From Firmicutes bacterium UBA3920 (lineage in GTDB: Bacteria > Bacillota > Clostridia > Caldicoprobacterales > Xylanivirgaceae): 8,948 nucleotides of DNA. The notes under the pieces were generated by a model. That model saw only the letters and a program-made list of their open reading frames with translations, ran no database searches and had not been told where the DNA came from. The DNA lies in NCBI GenBank assembly GCA_002386065.1, contig DGES01000070.1, positions 1 to 8,948 of the forward strand, given 5' to 3'. The position numbers were made by a program, and so were the translations under genes. Each line of letters begins with the position of its first letter. The stretch's first letter is position 1. Positions 1-7,072 of the stretch are shown in pieces.

Positions 1-568
1 GACCAGGATATCCTTTTTTCTTACTCGGTTCTGGACCAAAGACAGTGTCTATATGATCTGCAAAGCGGCATACAATATCCAATAACTTTCGTTTCCCAGT
101 AGCTTTGTAATAAGCAACACCAGCCTCTATCATATGTCCTGCACAGTAAAGTTCATGGCATTCATGAAGGTTAGTCCATCTCTTATCAATGCCATTTATT
201 ATATAATAGGTGTTCAGATAGCCATCTTCAAGCTGTGCTCTTCCAATTAAATCTATTGTTTCATCTGCTAATTTTTCAAGTTTCGGATTTGGATGTGTTT
301 CCAAACTGTATGCAACTGCTTCTAACCATTTAGCCACATCACTATCTTGAAATACCATTCCATAGAATTCTCCCTCTTCTTCGCCGGCGGCAATACGAAA
401 ATTCCGTATTGCATGGCTGGGTTCTACATCCTCTAAATTATCATTTAATATCTCCCACTGATAGGGAATTACTACATCTCTTATTAATGAGATATACCTT
501 GACCAAAAACCATCATTAATCTTTACATTTTTAAGCGGCAAAGTTTTTTGCCTTTTTAATCTGTTCAT
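1..568 (-). CDS. GH127 beta-L-arabinofuranosidase, N-terminal part (runs off the left edge)
   Basis: This open frame has no stop before base 1 and gives 189 residues, so the C-terminal two thirds or so are missing. It resembles the start of Bifidobacterium HypBA1 (GH127): a short N-terminal strand ending in DGFWSRY (19-25), then IPYQWEILND (34-43), GEFYGMVFQDSDVAKWLEA (66-84), RAQLEDGYLNTYY (110-122) and HECHELYCAGHMIEAGVAYY (135-154). These are the opening helices of the alpha/alpha-barrel. Family members release beta-1,2-linked L-arabinofuranose, for example from the arabinans of hydroxyproline-rich plant proteins. The zinc-binding Glu/Cys residues and the catalytic Cys lie beyond the cut, so activity cannot be judged. 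There is no signal peptide, so a cytoplasmic enzyme is expected. ATG at 568 is preceded by AAGGAG with an 8-base spacer. The same frame stays open upstream to a TAG at 815-817 through decayed arabinanase sequence, so a gene caller could place the start too far upstream. Confidence 0.88.
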   Translation of the reverse strand, partial: MNRLKRQKTLPLKNVKINDGFWSRYISLIRDVVIPYQWEILNDNLEDVEPSHAIRNFRIAAGEEEGEFYGMVFQDSDVAKWLEAVAYSLETHPNPKLEKLADETIDLIGRAQLEDGYLNTYYIINGIDKRWTNLHECHELYCAGHMIEAGVAYYKATGKRKLLDIVCRFADHIDTVFGPEPSKKKGYPG

Positions 569-572
569 TATA

Positions 573-1235
573 TCATCTCCTTGTATTATTCCCTGTAATA
601 GTTCCATCAGCACAGTTTCTAAATTATCATCAAATAAATAATACGCTACTAAACCATAAACTATTTCTGCTAAAACAAGAGCTTTAAGAATCTTCGTTGC
701 ACTACAGTTTGCTTTTGTAATAGTAGCTGTCAGTATAACATTTTCATTTTCTTCTCCAACCTTAGAACAAACTACACTCCCATTATTAGCAATCACATCG
801 GTATTAGAAGAACTCTATGAAATCTGTGCACCCCCAAATACCTTCAGTTGGTAAATTTAAATTAGTTATAACTGCATGAGTATTCTCTAATTTTAATTCA
901 TTTTTAATGGTTTCAACAATTTCTTCATTTGTTTTTTTAATTGTTTTTATTCCCCAAATTGATTTCCCCTCATCTGATAAACCTGTAAAGGTAACATCAT
1001 CCTTCTCATTAATCTCGGTCCATTGCTTTAAAAATATTCCCTTATATAACTTTCCATCAATCGTAATATTAGCATAATAATCTTCATCTAATTCCCATGT
1101 ACCTGAAACCGGTCCTGTTATAGTTCCATCGTCATTTAAAGATATAGTTACAGATTTTTTTAGATGATTTGTAATATCTTTTTCATGATTGACAAATTGA
1201 TATTCACCAGATATTTGTTTGATATCAATTTTTTT
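573..1235 (-). pseudogene. Decayed C-terminal domains of a GH43 arabinanase (GH43 C-terminal domain, Ig-like domain, start of LamG)
   Basis: This stretch has no single long frame, but recognisable protein continues across three frames from the GH43 fragment upstream. After the A7 tract (T7 on the plus strand, 1229-1235) one frame gives IDIKQISGEYQFVNHEKD, then VSGTWELDEDYYANITIDG and GKSIWGIKTIK, which fits the beta-sandwich C-terminal domain of GH43 endo-arabinanases. It runs on to LNLPTEGIWG, typical of a bacterial Ig-like domain. A five-G run (831-835) then shifts the frame. The next frame reads GAQIS, a TAG at 815-817 where Trp is expected, SSSNTDVIANNGSVV and LTATITKANCSATK. A final piece, GLVAYYLFDDNLE, looks like the first strand of a LamG-like domain. 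It needs one more base near 616-618 to continue as NCADGTITGN, and ends at 573. Several independent lesions including a nonsense codon argue for real decay rather than one sequencing error. Confidence 0.75.
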
Positions 1236-1777
1236 AGTTTCTCACCTGTATAACGATATGGAGCTACAACTGGCCAACCTTCTTTATTCATAAATATTTG
1301 ATGAACCCGAACTTCATGTGCTTCTCCTCGATAGGGGAAGCGTGTGTGAAATACTAAATACTGTTCACCAGTTTGTTTATCAAGATAAATGGAATTATGA
1401 CCTGGTGAAACATAGCCAAACCCCAAACTAGAACCATTCGTTTTAGACTCAAATAAAAAGTGGCCCATTATTTTATTGCCAATTGGAGAATGATCGCCAC
1501 TACCCCGTAAAACCGCATTTTGGCCTAAGATATCCTCGTATGGACCATCAGGATTTTTTGAACGAAATACACGCATATTATATTCTCCATCTGCCGCTAG
1601 CCAACCATATGTCACATATAAATAATAAAAATCAGTTTTTGGATGATAAATAACATACGGACCCTCTCCTGATTTACCATATCCACCTGATATCTTTGTT
1701 CCAAAATATCTATCAATTAAACGGCCATCTTCTGTTCGCCCATCTTCGCCTGGATAAATAGGTTTACCAGATATCAT
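1160..1777 (-). pseudogene. 5'-truncated and frameshifted GH43 endo-arabinanase fragment (catalytic-domain half)
   Basis: The 205-codon frame holds the second half of a GH43 five-bladed propeller like Bacillus Abn2: SGKPIYPGEDGRTEDGRL (3-20), the general-acid motif SGEGPY (Glu38), YYLYVTYGWLAADGEYNMR (51-69), RSKNPDGPY (72-80), VSPGHNSIY (123-131), VFHTRFP (142-148) and WPVVAPYRY (168-176). About 200 N-terminal residues are absent. These would carry the catalytic base Asp, the pKa-modulating Asp and any signal peptide, so this piece cannot be a working enzyme. From residue 184 the frame is wrong: the last 22 residues are read after loss of one A in an A7 tract, and the true continuation lies in the next frame. 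An in-frame TAG sits at 1796-1798, between the araQ stop and this ATG, and no good ribosome site precedes it. The ancestral enzyme would have cut alpha-1,5-arabinan outside the cell. Confidence 0.85.
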
Positions 1778-1802
1778 TTGTTTGATTTTGTTGACCTAAT
1801 CC

Positions 1803-2648
1803 TTAACCTTTTACTGCACCGGCTTTAATTCCTGCCACAAGATGTTTTTGACTAAACATATATAAAATAATTGGCGGAACAATCATAATCACTGACATCG
1901 CCATTTGTAAGTTCCACATAGTCACAAATCCATGCGTTCTAGCTACCGTCATTGCGCCTAAAGTTAGAGGTTTAAGTTTATCTGAATCAATATATATAAG
2001 AGGTTGAAATAGTTCATTCCACCAAAATATTGCTGAAAGTAAACCTATAGTAATAAATATAGAGCGAGATAGAGGAACCATGATTCGGAAAAAAATCTGT
2101 AAATGATTACAACCATCAATATAAGCAGCTTCATCTATGCTCTTAGGTATACTTCTGAAAAATTGCCTAAATAGAAATACATTATAGGGATAAGCAAAAA
2201 AAGCCGGTACTATCATTGGTAAAAAAGAATTCAACCATTTTAATTTTCTAAATAAAATAAATTGTGGTATTATAGTGACAGTTGTTGGCACCATCATTGT
2301 CGCAAGTATTATCCCAAAAATTGTATTTTTGCCCTTGAATTCCATTCTTGCCAATGGATAAGCAACAAGGGAACTAGATAGTAATGTTCCTACTGTGTTT
2401 CCAACAATTAGGATTAAAGTATTTCGAAAATAGTACAAAATATTAGTATTTTTCCAAACATAGCTATAGTTGTCAAGTCTTATATTGCTTGGGATTAATC
2501 TAGGTGGGTATGAACTAACTTCTGTCATAGACTTAAGCGAACCAGAAATAATCCACAGAATGGGAAAAAGTATAATTAGTGATACTAATATTAATAACAT
2601 ATATTTTAATAATGTTGTAACCGTTCTCCCTTTAACCACAAAATTCAC
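1803..2648 (-). CDS. araQ: Arabino-oligosaccharide ABC transporter permease, MalG type (AraQ)
   Basis: This is a 281-residue inner-membrane permease of the binding-protein-dependent sugar transporter class. An N-terminal membrane helix (about 15-35) is followed by a short extracytoplasmic stretch, then five more hydrophobic segments. The EAA loop that docks the ATPase is clear at 173-192 (EAAYIDGCNHLQIFFRIMVP). The ending AGIKAGAVKG is typical of MalG-like proteins such as B. subtilis AraQ. It lies 9 bases after araP and should pair with it as a heterodimer. The start is uncertain. GTG at 2648 has GAGGA directly against it, which is too close. GTG at 2639 (codon 4) has the same GAGGA at a normal distance of about 9 bases, so the protein probably begins MVKGRTVTTLLKY. 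The araQ name rests on family resemblance plus its place beside araN, araP and abfA; substrate specificity is inferred. Confidence 0.88.
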   Translation of the reverse strand: MNFVVKGRTVTTLLKYMLLILVSLIILFPILWIISGSLKSMTEVSSYPPRLIPSNIRLDNYSYVWKNTNILYYFRNTLILIVGNTVGTLLSSSLVAYPLARMEFKGKNTIFGIILATMMVPTTVTIIPQFILFRKLKWLNSFLPMIVPAFFAYPYNVFLFRQFFRSIPKSIDEAAYIDGCNHLQIFFRIMVPLSRSIFITIGLLSAIFWWNELFQPLIYIDSDKLKPLTLGAMTVARTHGFVTMWNLQMAMSVIMIVPPIILYMFSQKHLVAGIKAGAVKG

Positions 2649-2657
2649 TCCTCAATT

Positions 2658-3596
2658 TTAATTTTCATAATAAACCCATTTGCTAGATAACTTAAACTGA
2701 ACAATAGAAAAAATAGCGATAATTGCAAATAATACAACCGAAAGAGCAGATGCATAACCCATTCTAAATAACTTGAATGCATTATTATAAATATCAAGAC
2801 TAAGAACATTAGTTGCTCCATTTGGACCACCGTTTGTTAAAGGATAAATAAGAGAAAAAGATCCATTTAATATGTTAACACACGATATAACCAAATTAAA
2901 AAGTAAGATAGGCGAAATAGACGGTAATGTAACATTAAAAAATTTTTTGAAGAACCCTGCACCATCAATATCACATGCTTCATATAATTCTTTTGGCACA
3001 TCTTTTAATGCCGCTGAAAAAATTAACATCATTTGACCAGTTGAGTAAGTAAACAGCGTTATAAATATAACTACTGGCATAGCCCATGTAGTGCTATTTA
3101 ACCAGTTAGGGCCATCTATCCCCATAATTGAAAGAATATAATTAACAATTCCTAACTGATCATGTAGCATAAGCTGGAAAGAAAAAACTAATGCGACAAT
3201 AGGGGTAACTGCAGGAATAAAGAAAATAAACTCAAATATACCAATCCCCTTTACTTTCATATTAAGAAGTACTGCAAGAAAAAGGGACCAAATTACAGAG
3301 GCCAGTACACCAAATATAACATAGATTAAAGTTACCTTAAGAGTATTCCAAAATCTAGAGCCTGTCATAAACATCTCTATATAATTTTTTAGCCCTATAA
3401 ACTTAATATCTCCTAATAGATTCCATTCGGTTAAGCTAAGAAAAAAAGATACTAAAATTGGAAATCCAGAAAAAAGAATGAATCCGATAATCCAAGGAGA
3501 CAAAAAAGCATAAGCGACTAAATTATTATTTTGCTTTGACTTACTCTTTGTAGCCTTTTCCGCCAAATTTTCTTCGCTATTGAGTCTTAGACCCAT
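2658..3596 (-). CDS. araP: Arabino-oligosaccharide ABC transporter permease, MalF type (AraP)
   Basis: This 312-residue permease has a charged cytoplasmic N-terminus (1-26), then LVAYAFLSPWIIGFILFSGFP (26-46), the hallmark first helix of the MalF/UgpA class in Gram-positive sugar transporters. Further membrane segments lie near 85-112, 120-142, 172-195, 230-250 and 282-302. The EAA loop is EACDIDGAGFFKKFFNVTLP (206-225), and the conserved YPLTNGGPNGAT (251-262) precedes the last helices. With AraQ it forms the membrane channel of an AraNPQ-like importer. ATG at 3596 follows GGGAG at about 10 bases, a moderate ribosome site. The gene sits 112 bases after araN, and that gap contains a perfect 18-bp hairpin, so its expression may be set below that of araN. 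There is no ATPase gene in the window, as in B. subtilis, where the shared ATPase MsmX serves AraNPQ. Confidence 0.9.
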   Translation of the reverse strand: MGLRLNSEENLAEKATKSKSKQNNNLVAYAFLSPWIIGFILFSGFPILVSFFLSLTEWNLLGDIKFIGLKNYIEMFMTGSRFWNTLKVTLIYVIFGVLASVIWSLFLAVLLNMKVKGIGIFEFIFFIPAVTPIVALVFSFQLMLHDQLGIVNYILSIMGIDGPNWLNSTTWAMPVVIFITLFTYSTGQMMLIFSAALKDVPKELYEACDIDGAGFFKKFFNVTLPSISPILLFNLVISCVNILNGSFSLIYPLTNGGPNGATNVLSLDIYNNAFKLFRMGYASALSVVLFAIIAIFSIVQFKLSSKWVYYEN

Positions 3597-3641
3597 ATAA
3601 TATCAACTCCCATATTTAACAATTTGAATTAAGGCAAATTT

Positions 3642-3681
3642 GAGTTAACATCCTCATTTAGGAAAATGAGGATGTTAACTC
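3642..3681 (-). promoter_or_regulatory. Perfect 18-bp intercistronic hairpin between araN and araP
   Basis: GAGTTAACATCCTCATTT (3642-3659) is followed by a 4-base loop and its exact reverse complement (3664-3681). The stem starts 27 bases after the araN stop and ends 45 bases before the araP start. In the minus-strand transcript the base of the stem is followed by CAAATTTGCC, not a run of U, so it is not a textbook intrinsic terminator. In sugar-import operons such a stem after the binding-protein gene usually protects the upstream message or partly stops transcription, giving more binding protein than permease. The structure is seen in the sequence; its role is inferred. Confidence 0.7.
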
Positions 3682-3708
3682 TTTAGTACGGTTTCTTAGT
3701 CTAGTCAA

Positions 3709-5037
3709 TTATTTGTTTTCTTCGGCAATTTTTTGAGATTCTTCTTCTATTTGGAGTAAGGCATCTTCAATACTAATTTCATCCAACATAGCAGCTGAAA
3801 ACAATTGAACTGCATAGTTTGTTAAGCCTTGAGGAGCCAATACATATCCAAATTGACCTGATTCTGCACTTTTAGCAAAAGCATCCCAGTTTGTAGGACC
3901 ATTTTTACCTTCTACACGATAAAAACCTTTTTCTTCTATACTTTTTCGAGCTGAAGGATTTCCTGTTGCCTTGCAAATAATCTCCTGTCCTTCATCACTA
4001 AGCATCCACTCTATATATCTCCAAGCTGCATCTTTGTTTTCACTGTTTGTATAAATAGTATAAAATCCTGTGTGAAGAGAATTATAATCTCGTTCTCCTT
4101 TTGGAAGTGGAGCAATATCCCATTTGAAATCAGTAATATCCTTATAAACTGAACACATCCAACTTCCAGTTCTAGTCATTGCAGCTTGACCTGCCATAAA
4201 CAAATCAGCTACATCTGACGCTCCTGACGCTGCTGGTTGTGGACATACTTTATAAGTATTAGTCAAATCGTACTGCCATTCTAGTGCTTTTTTTGCACCT
4301 TCTCCAAGCTGCAGTCTTCCATCTATAAAAATATCATCCCCTGCAGCACCAATTGTAGAAAACCAAATGCCCGGAATAGTAAAAGCATCGCAACCCCATT
4401 GTACAGTTTTTCCATCTTCCACAATCGTTAAAGATTTAGCAGCTTCTTCAAAATCCTTCCATGTCCATTCATTAGTGGGATAATCTACACCAGCTTCATC
4501 AAACATATCTTTATTATAGTAAAGTATCTCAGCCGCATAACACCATGGAAGTCCATACGTGCCATCTGTCATTTTACTAAGTTTACTAACAGCTGGAATT
4601 AGATCGTCTGTAGAAAATTCATCAGTTTCGTCAATATATTTATCCAGTGGATCTACCATACCATTAGTTATCAGTTTTGAAATATCACATTCCCATACTA
4701 GCATAACATCAGGTGCAGTACCTGCCATAACCATAGAATTAATTTTTGTAGAATATTCATCTTCCGGAACAATTAAAGTGTCCACTTCTATATTTGGGTT
4801 CGCATCCATAAAAGCTTCATTATAGTCAAGTTCACCCTCAGGAATAGCATTCCACTGTACAGTTTGAATTTTTACCTTTCCCTCTCCAGCACCACTGTCA
4901 ATAGCTATTTCAGAACCTCCTTCTGAGTTTTCTTCTTGCTTAGTTGAATCTTCCCCATTAGACTCTCCTCCACAAGCAGTTAAAAAAGAAAAAGAAAAAA
5001 TTGCAACTAACAGCAAAGATAATACTTTTTTCTTCAT
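3709..5037 (-). CDS. araN: Sugar-binding lipoprotein of an arabino-oligosaccharide ABC transporter (AraN)
   Basis: This 442-residue extracellular solute-binding protein belongs to family 1 (SBP_bac_1). The signal peptide has KKK, a hydrophobic core, and a lipobox LTAC with the lipidated Cys at 22, followed by an acidic, Gly/Ser-rich linker to about residue 55. The mature part shows family features: PNIEVDTLIVPEDEYSTKIN, MAGTAPDVMLVWE, YGLPWCYAAEILYYNKDMFDEAG, FMAGQAAMTRTGSW and the C-terminal AAWRYIEWMLSDEGQEI. It captures substrate at the cell surface and passes it to AraP/AraQ. Assignment to arabino-oligosaccharides comes from the abfA/araPQ context and a length close to B. subtilis AraN; the sequence alone does not fix the ligand. 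ATG at 5037 has GGAG about 9 bases upstream. That site lies at the end of a 13-codon leader ORF whose stop is one base before this ATG, so translational coupling is possible. A candidate promoter lies at 5208-5236. Confidence 0.88.
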   Translation of the reverse strand: MKKKVLSLLLVAIFSFSFLTACGGESNGEDSTKQEENSEGGSEIAIDSGAGEGKVKIQTVQWNAIPEGELDYNEAFMDANPNIEVDTLIVPEDEYSTKINSMVMAGTAPDVMLVWECDISKLITNGMVDPLDKYIDETDEFSTDDLIPAVSKLSKMTDGTYGLPWCYAAEILYYNKDMFDEAGVDYPTNEWTWKDFEEAAKSLTIVEDGKTVQWGCDAFTIPGIWFSTIGAAGDDIFIDGRLQLGEGAKKALEWQYDLTNTYKVCPQPAASGASDVADLFMAGQAAMTRTGSWMCSVYKDITDFKWDIAPLPKGERDYNSLHTGFYTIYTNSENKDAAWRYIEWMLSDEGQEIICKATGNPSARKSIEEKGFYRVEGKNGPTNWDAFAKSAESGQFGYVLAPQGLTNYAVQLFSAAMLDEISIEDALLQIEEESQKIAEENK

Positions 5038-5038
5038 T

Positions 5039-5080
5039 TTAATAATCTCCTTTTTTTATATTTTTAATTTCCCGACCCAT
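5039..5080 (-). CDS. Candidate 13-codon leader ORF upstream of araN
   Basis: AGGAGG (5088-5093) followed 7 bases later by ATG (5080) gives MGREIKNIKKGDY and a TAA ending one base before the araN start. Its own ribosome site is better than that of araN, and its last codons contain the araN GGAG. This layout suits translational coupling, where ribosomes finishing the leader re-initiate at araN. I do not recognise the peptide, and it has no run of one regulatory amino acid apart from several Lys. It could be chance in an AG-rich leader. Confidence 0.3.
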   Translation of the reverse strand: MGREIKNIKKGDY

Positions 5081-5207
5081 CTTATATCCTCCTATTGGTA
5101 AGGATAATTATATTTGTAAGTCAGGAAAAATCGAAATCTTAAATTTATATATTTTTCTATTAATATGCAAATAAAGCAAGTTATAAGTAAAACTACTATC
5201 TGGTGCC

Positions 5208-5236
5208 AAAATAATATGTTATGATTCAGGTGTCAA
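5208..5236 (-). promoter_or_regulatory. Candidate sigma-A promoter for araN
   Basis: On the minus strand a perfect TTGACA (5231-5236) is followed by a 17-base spacer and TATTTT (5208-5213), predicting a start near 5201 and a leader of about 160 bases before araN. The -10 matches only four of six consensus bases. A perfect TATAAT also occurs at 5107-5112 but has a poor -35, so a second, nearer start is possible. I see no TTGTACGTACAA-type operator in this gap. The -35 box lies inside one arm of an inverted repeat (5221-5240). Confidence 0.4.
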
Positions 5237-5337
5237 AAGTCTTAAAACAGAATATGTTGCTAGAAATATCCAACTTGACTATTATGCTATATACAATATC
5301 ATTTTTAAATCTATGATAGTCCTGACACCCTAATCAT
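5221..5337. repeat. Imperfect 20-base inverted repeat in the abfA-araN gap
   Basis: The left arm is ATGATTCAGGTGTCAAAAGT (5221-5240). The right arm, 5318-5337, is its imperfect reverse complement and reads ATGATTAGGGTGTCAGGACT on the minus strand. The shared parts are ATGATT and GGTGTCA. As RNA the arms could pair with one A:G mismatch, one C:C mismatch and a few G:U pairs around a loop of about 77 bases. As DNA they are two oppositely oriented GGTGTCA sites about 93 bases apart. No coding potential is visible between them. With the promoter and leader ORF this accounts for most of the 345-base gap 5038-5382; no U-rich terminator follows abfA. Confidence 0.5.
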
Positions 5338-5382
5338 GTTATATTATTTATAGACATTTTTAAGAAATCCGAAAAAATAACA

Positions 5383-6897
5383 TCATTTTCCCAATCTTAT
5401 AACATTCCATGAAAGTTTAGGGATATTTACAAATAGTGTCTCACCATCAATTTTAGCATTATCATCTAAACTTCGTGGTACTACTCTATTAGGATTCTCA
5501 CGTGTATTGCTAGCCTTTACATCATCACCATCTAGTACTATATGCTCTTTTATCTTGTACCCTTCATAACCTGCTATTGTACATTCAAGTTCAACTACAT
5601 CTTCCATATCCCTATTTACTGCAAATATAGTAAGTTCATCTTTTTCATCATTTTCTACTGCTATGGATTCAATTACAGATACATCCATATAATCTTTTGT
5701 ATCATATTTAGGTGCATCTATAATGGGATTTAATACCATACCTCTACCATAATTCGAAGCATGCATAAAAGGATAATAAATTGTCTGTCTCCAAGCCGAA
5801 CCCCCATTTTCAGTCATTATTGGTGCTATTACATTTACAAGTTGTGCTAGACACCCTATTTTAATCCTATCTACATGCTTTAATAAAGTTATAAGCATAC
5901 AACCAACTAACAAGGCATCTTCTAAGTTGTATACATCTTCTAATTGATGGGGAGCTACAGACCATGGCTCTATTTTACTATCAGCTTCATTAGAGTGATA
6001 CCATACATTCCATTCATCGAATGAAAGATTCATTTTCTTCTTACTACGTTTTTTAGCCTTAATATAATCGCAAGTAGATATAACTGTTTTTATAAATTCA
6101 TCCATATCGAGGGAATTGGCTAGAAAGTTTGGAGTATCATTGTCATGGTTTCCGTAATATATATGAAGAGAAAGATAATCTACATAGTCATATGTATGTT
6201 CTAATACAGTGGCCTCCCATTCCGGAAAAGTAGGCATTTTTGAATTTGAGCTTCCACATGCCACAAGTTCTATCTCTGGGTCTACCCATTTCATTACTTT
6301 TGCCGTTTCAGCAGCAATACGTCCATATTCTTCTGCTGTTTTATGACCTATTTGCCAAGGACCATCCATTTCATTGCCTAAACACCATACTTTTATATCA
6401 TGTGGATTGTCATATCCATGCTTTTTCCGTAGATCACTCCAGTATGTTCCTCCAGGATGATTGCAATATTCTATTATATTTTTTGCGTCCTCTATACCTC
6501 TAGTACCTAGATTAATAGCCATCATCACATCTGTATCAGCTCTATTAGCCCATTCACAAAACTCATTTAAACCAACTTCATTAGTCTCTATAACACGCCA
6601 TGCAAGTTCAAGTCTTCTCGGCCTTTCCTCCAAAGGTCCAATACCATCTTCCCAATTATACCCTGATACAAAATTTCCTCCTGGATATCTTACTATAGGC
6701 ACATTCAATTCACGTACAAGTTCCAATACATCCGTTCTAAATCCTCTATCATCTGCTTTTGGATGATCTGGCTCATATATACCCCCATATACTGCCCTTC
6801 CTAAATGTTCTATAAAAGAACCATAGAGTCTCGGATCTACTTCGCTTATCTTATAATGCTTATCAATTATCATTTTTGCTTTTTTTGCATTTGACAT
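5383..6897 (-). CDS. abfA: Intracellular GH51 alpha-L-arabinofuranosidase (AbfA)
   Basis: This 504-residue enzyme hydrolyses terminal alpha-L-arabinofuranosyl residues from arabino-oligosaccharides with retention. It is full length for the family (about 500) and collinear with Geobacillus AbfA. IDKHYKISEVDPRLYGSFIEHLGRAVYGGIYEP (11-43) opens the protein, RYPGGNFVSGYNWEDGIGP (70-88) marks the sugar pocket, and the acid/base Glu176 sits in LGNEMDGPWQ. The nucleophile Glu295 sits in SFDEWNVWYH. Glu176 and Glu295 correspond to E175 and E294 of the T-6 enzyme. The (beta/alpha)8 barrel is followed by a beta-rich C-terminal domain from roughly residue 370. No signal peptide is present, so it acts in the cytoplasm on sugars imported by AraNPQ. 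ATG at 6897 has a strong GGGGGAGG (6908-6915) about 10 bases upstream. It has its own promoter (7073-7101) and an AraR-like operator, implying induction by arabinose. Confidence 0.96.
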   Translation of the reverse strand: MSNAKKAKMIIDKHYKISEVDPRLYGSFIEHLGRAVYGGIYEPDHPKADDRGFRTDVLELVRELNVPIVRYPGGNFVSGYNWEDGIGPLEERPRRLELAWRVIETNEVGLNEFCEWANRADTDVMMAINLGTRGIEDAKNIIEYCNHPGGTYWSDLRKKHGYDNPHDIKVWCLGNEMDGPWQIGHKTAEEYGRIAAETAKVMKWVDPEIELVACGSSNSKMPTFPEWEATVLEHTYDYVDYLSLHIYYGNHDNDTPNFLANSLDMDEFIKTVISTCDYIKAKKRSKKKMNLSFDEWNVWYHSNEADSKIEPWSVAPHQLEDVYNLEDALLVGCMLITLLKHVDRIKIGCLAQLVNVIAPIMTENGGSAWRQTIYYPFMHASNYGRGMVLNPIIDAPKYDTKDYMDVSVIESIAVENDEKDELTIFAVNRDMEDVVELECTIAGYEGYKIKEHIVLDGDDVKASNTRENPNRVVPRSLDDNAKIDGETLFVNIPKLSWNVIRLGK

Positions 6898-7011
6898 TTT
6901 TTATTTACCTCCCCCGAATGTCATAACTCCAATCCTTTTAGATACTAAACTATAACTTTAAACTGTATTTAAAAAAGTAATAATACAATTAGATTGATAT
7001 TTTTGCTTGTC

Positions 7012-7021
7012 TTTGTACAAA
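7012..7021. promoter_or_regulatory. Palindrome TTTGTACAAA in the abfA leader, possible accessory AraR half-site
   Basis: A perfect 10-base palindrome lies 40 bases downstream of the main AraR-like operator, centre to centre, which is about four helical turns. It carries the TTTGTAC half of an AraR box but not the full spaced palindrome. B. subtilis AraR is known to bind pairs of in-phase operators, which is the only reason to list it. The match is short and could be chance. Confidence 0.2.
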
Positions 7022-7046
7022 ATTGAGATTGTGTTTATATGTTCCT

Positions 7047-7066
7047 AACGTTGTACGTACGTCTTT
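7047..7066. promoter_or_regulatory. AraR-like operator at the abfA transcription start
   Basis: AACGTTGTACGTACGTCTTT is an interrupted palindrome centred on GTACGTAC (7053-7060). The left half TTGTAC and core agree with the TTGTACGTACAA type of box bound by GntR/LacI-type AraR repressors of Firmicutes; the right flank GT replaces AA. It begins 6 bases downstream of the -10 box and covers roughly +1 to +20, where a bound repressor would block transcription. No araR gene is in the window. Confidence 0.55.
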
Positions 7067-7072
7067 ATCTAC

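Noticed and set aside
2470..2661. Plus-strand open frame of 63 codons over araQ
   Set aside because: It lies antisense to a clear permease gene, lacks a convincing ribosome site and shows no protein family resemblance. The same holds for the plus-strand frames at 4559, 5542, 6240, 6461, 7389 and 8118.
2645..2830. Minus-strand 61-codon frame within araP
   Set aside because: It is an out-of-frame reading of the araP C-terminus, hydrophobic only because it shadows membrane-helix codons.
6901..6924. Seven-codon ATG...TAA frame across the abfA ribosome site
   Set aside because: It overlaps the Shine-Dalgarno sequence itself and has no good ribosome site, so chance is the simpler explanation.
7041..7056. 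Possible CcpA cre site around AACGTTG
   Set aside because: Only the central AACGTT fits; the flanking TG and CA positions of the cre consensus do not match. No better cre site was seen in either intergenic gap.
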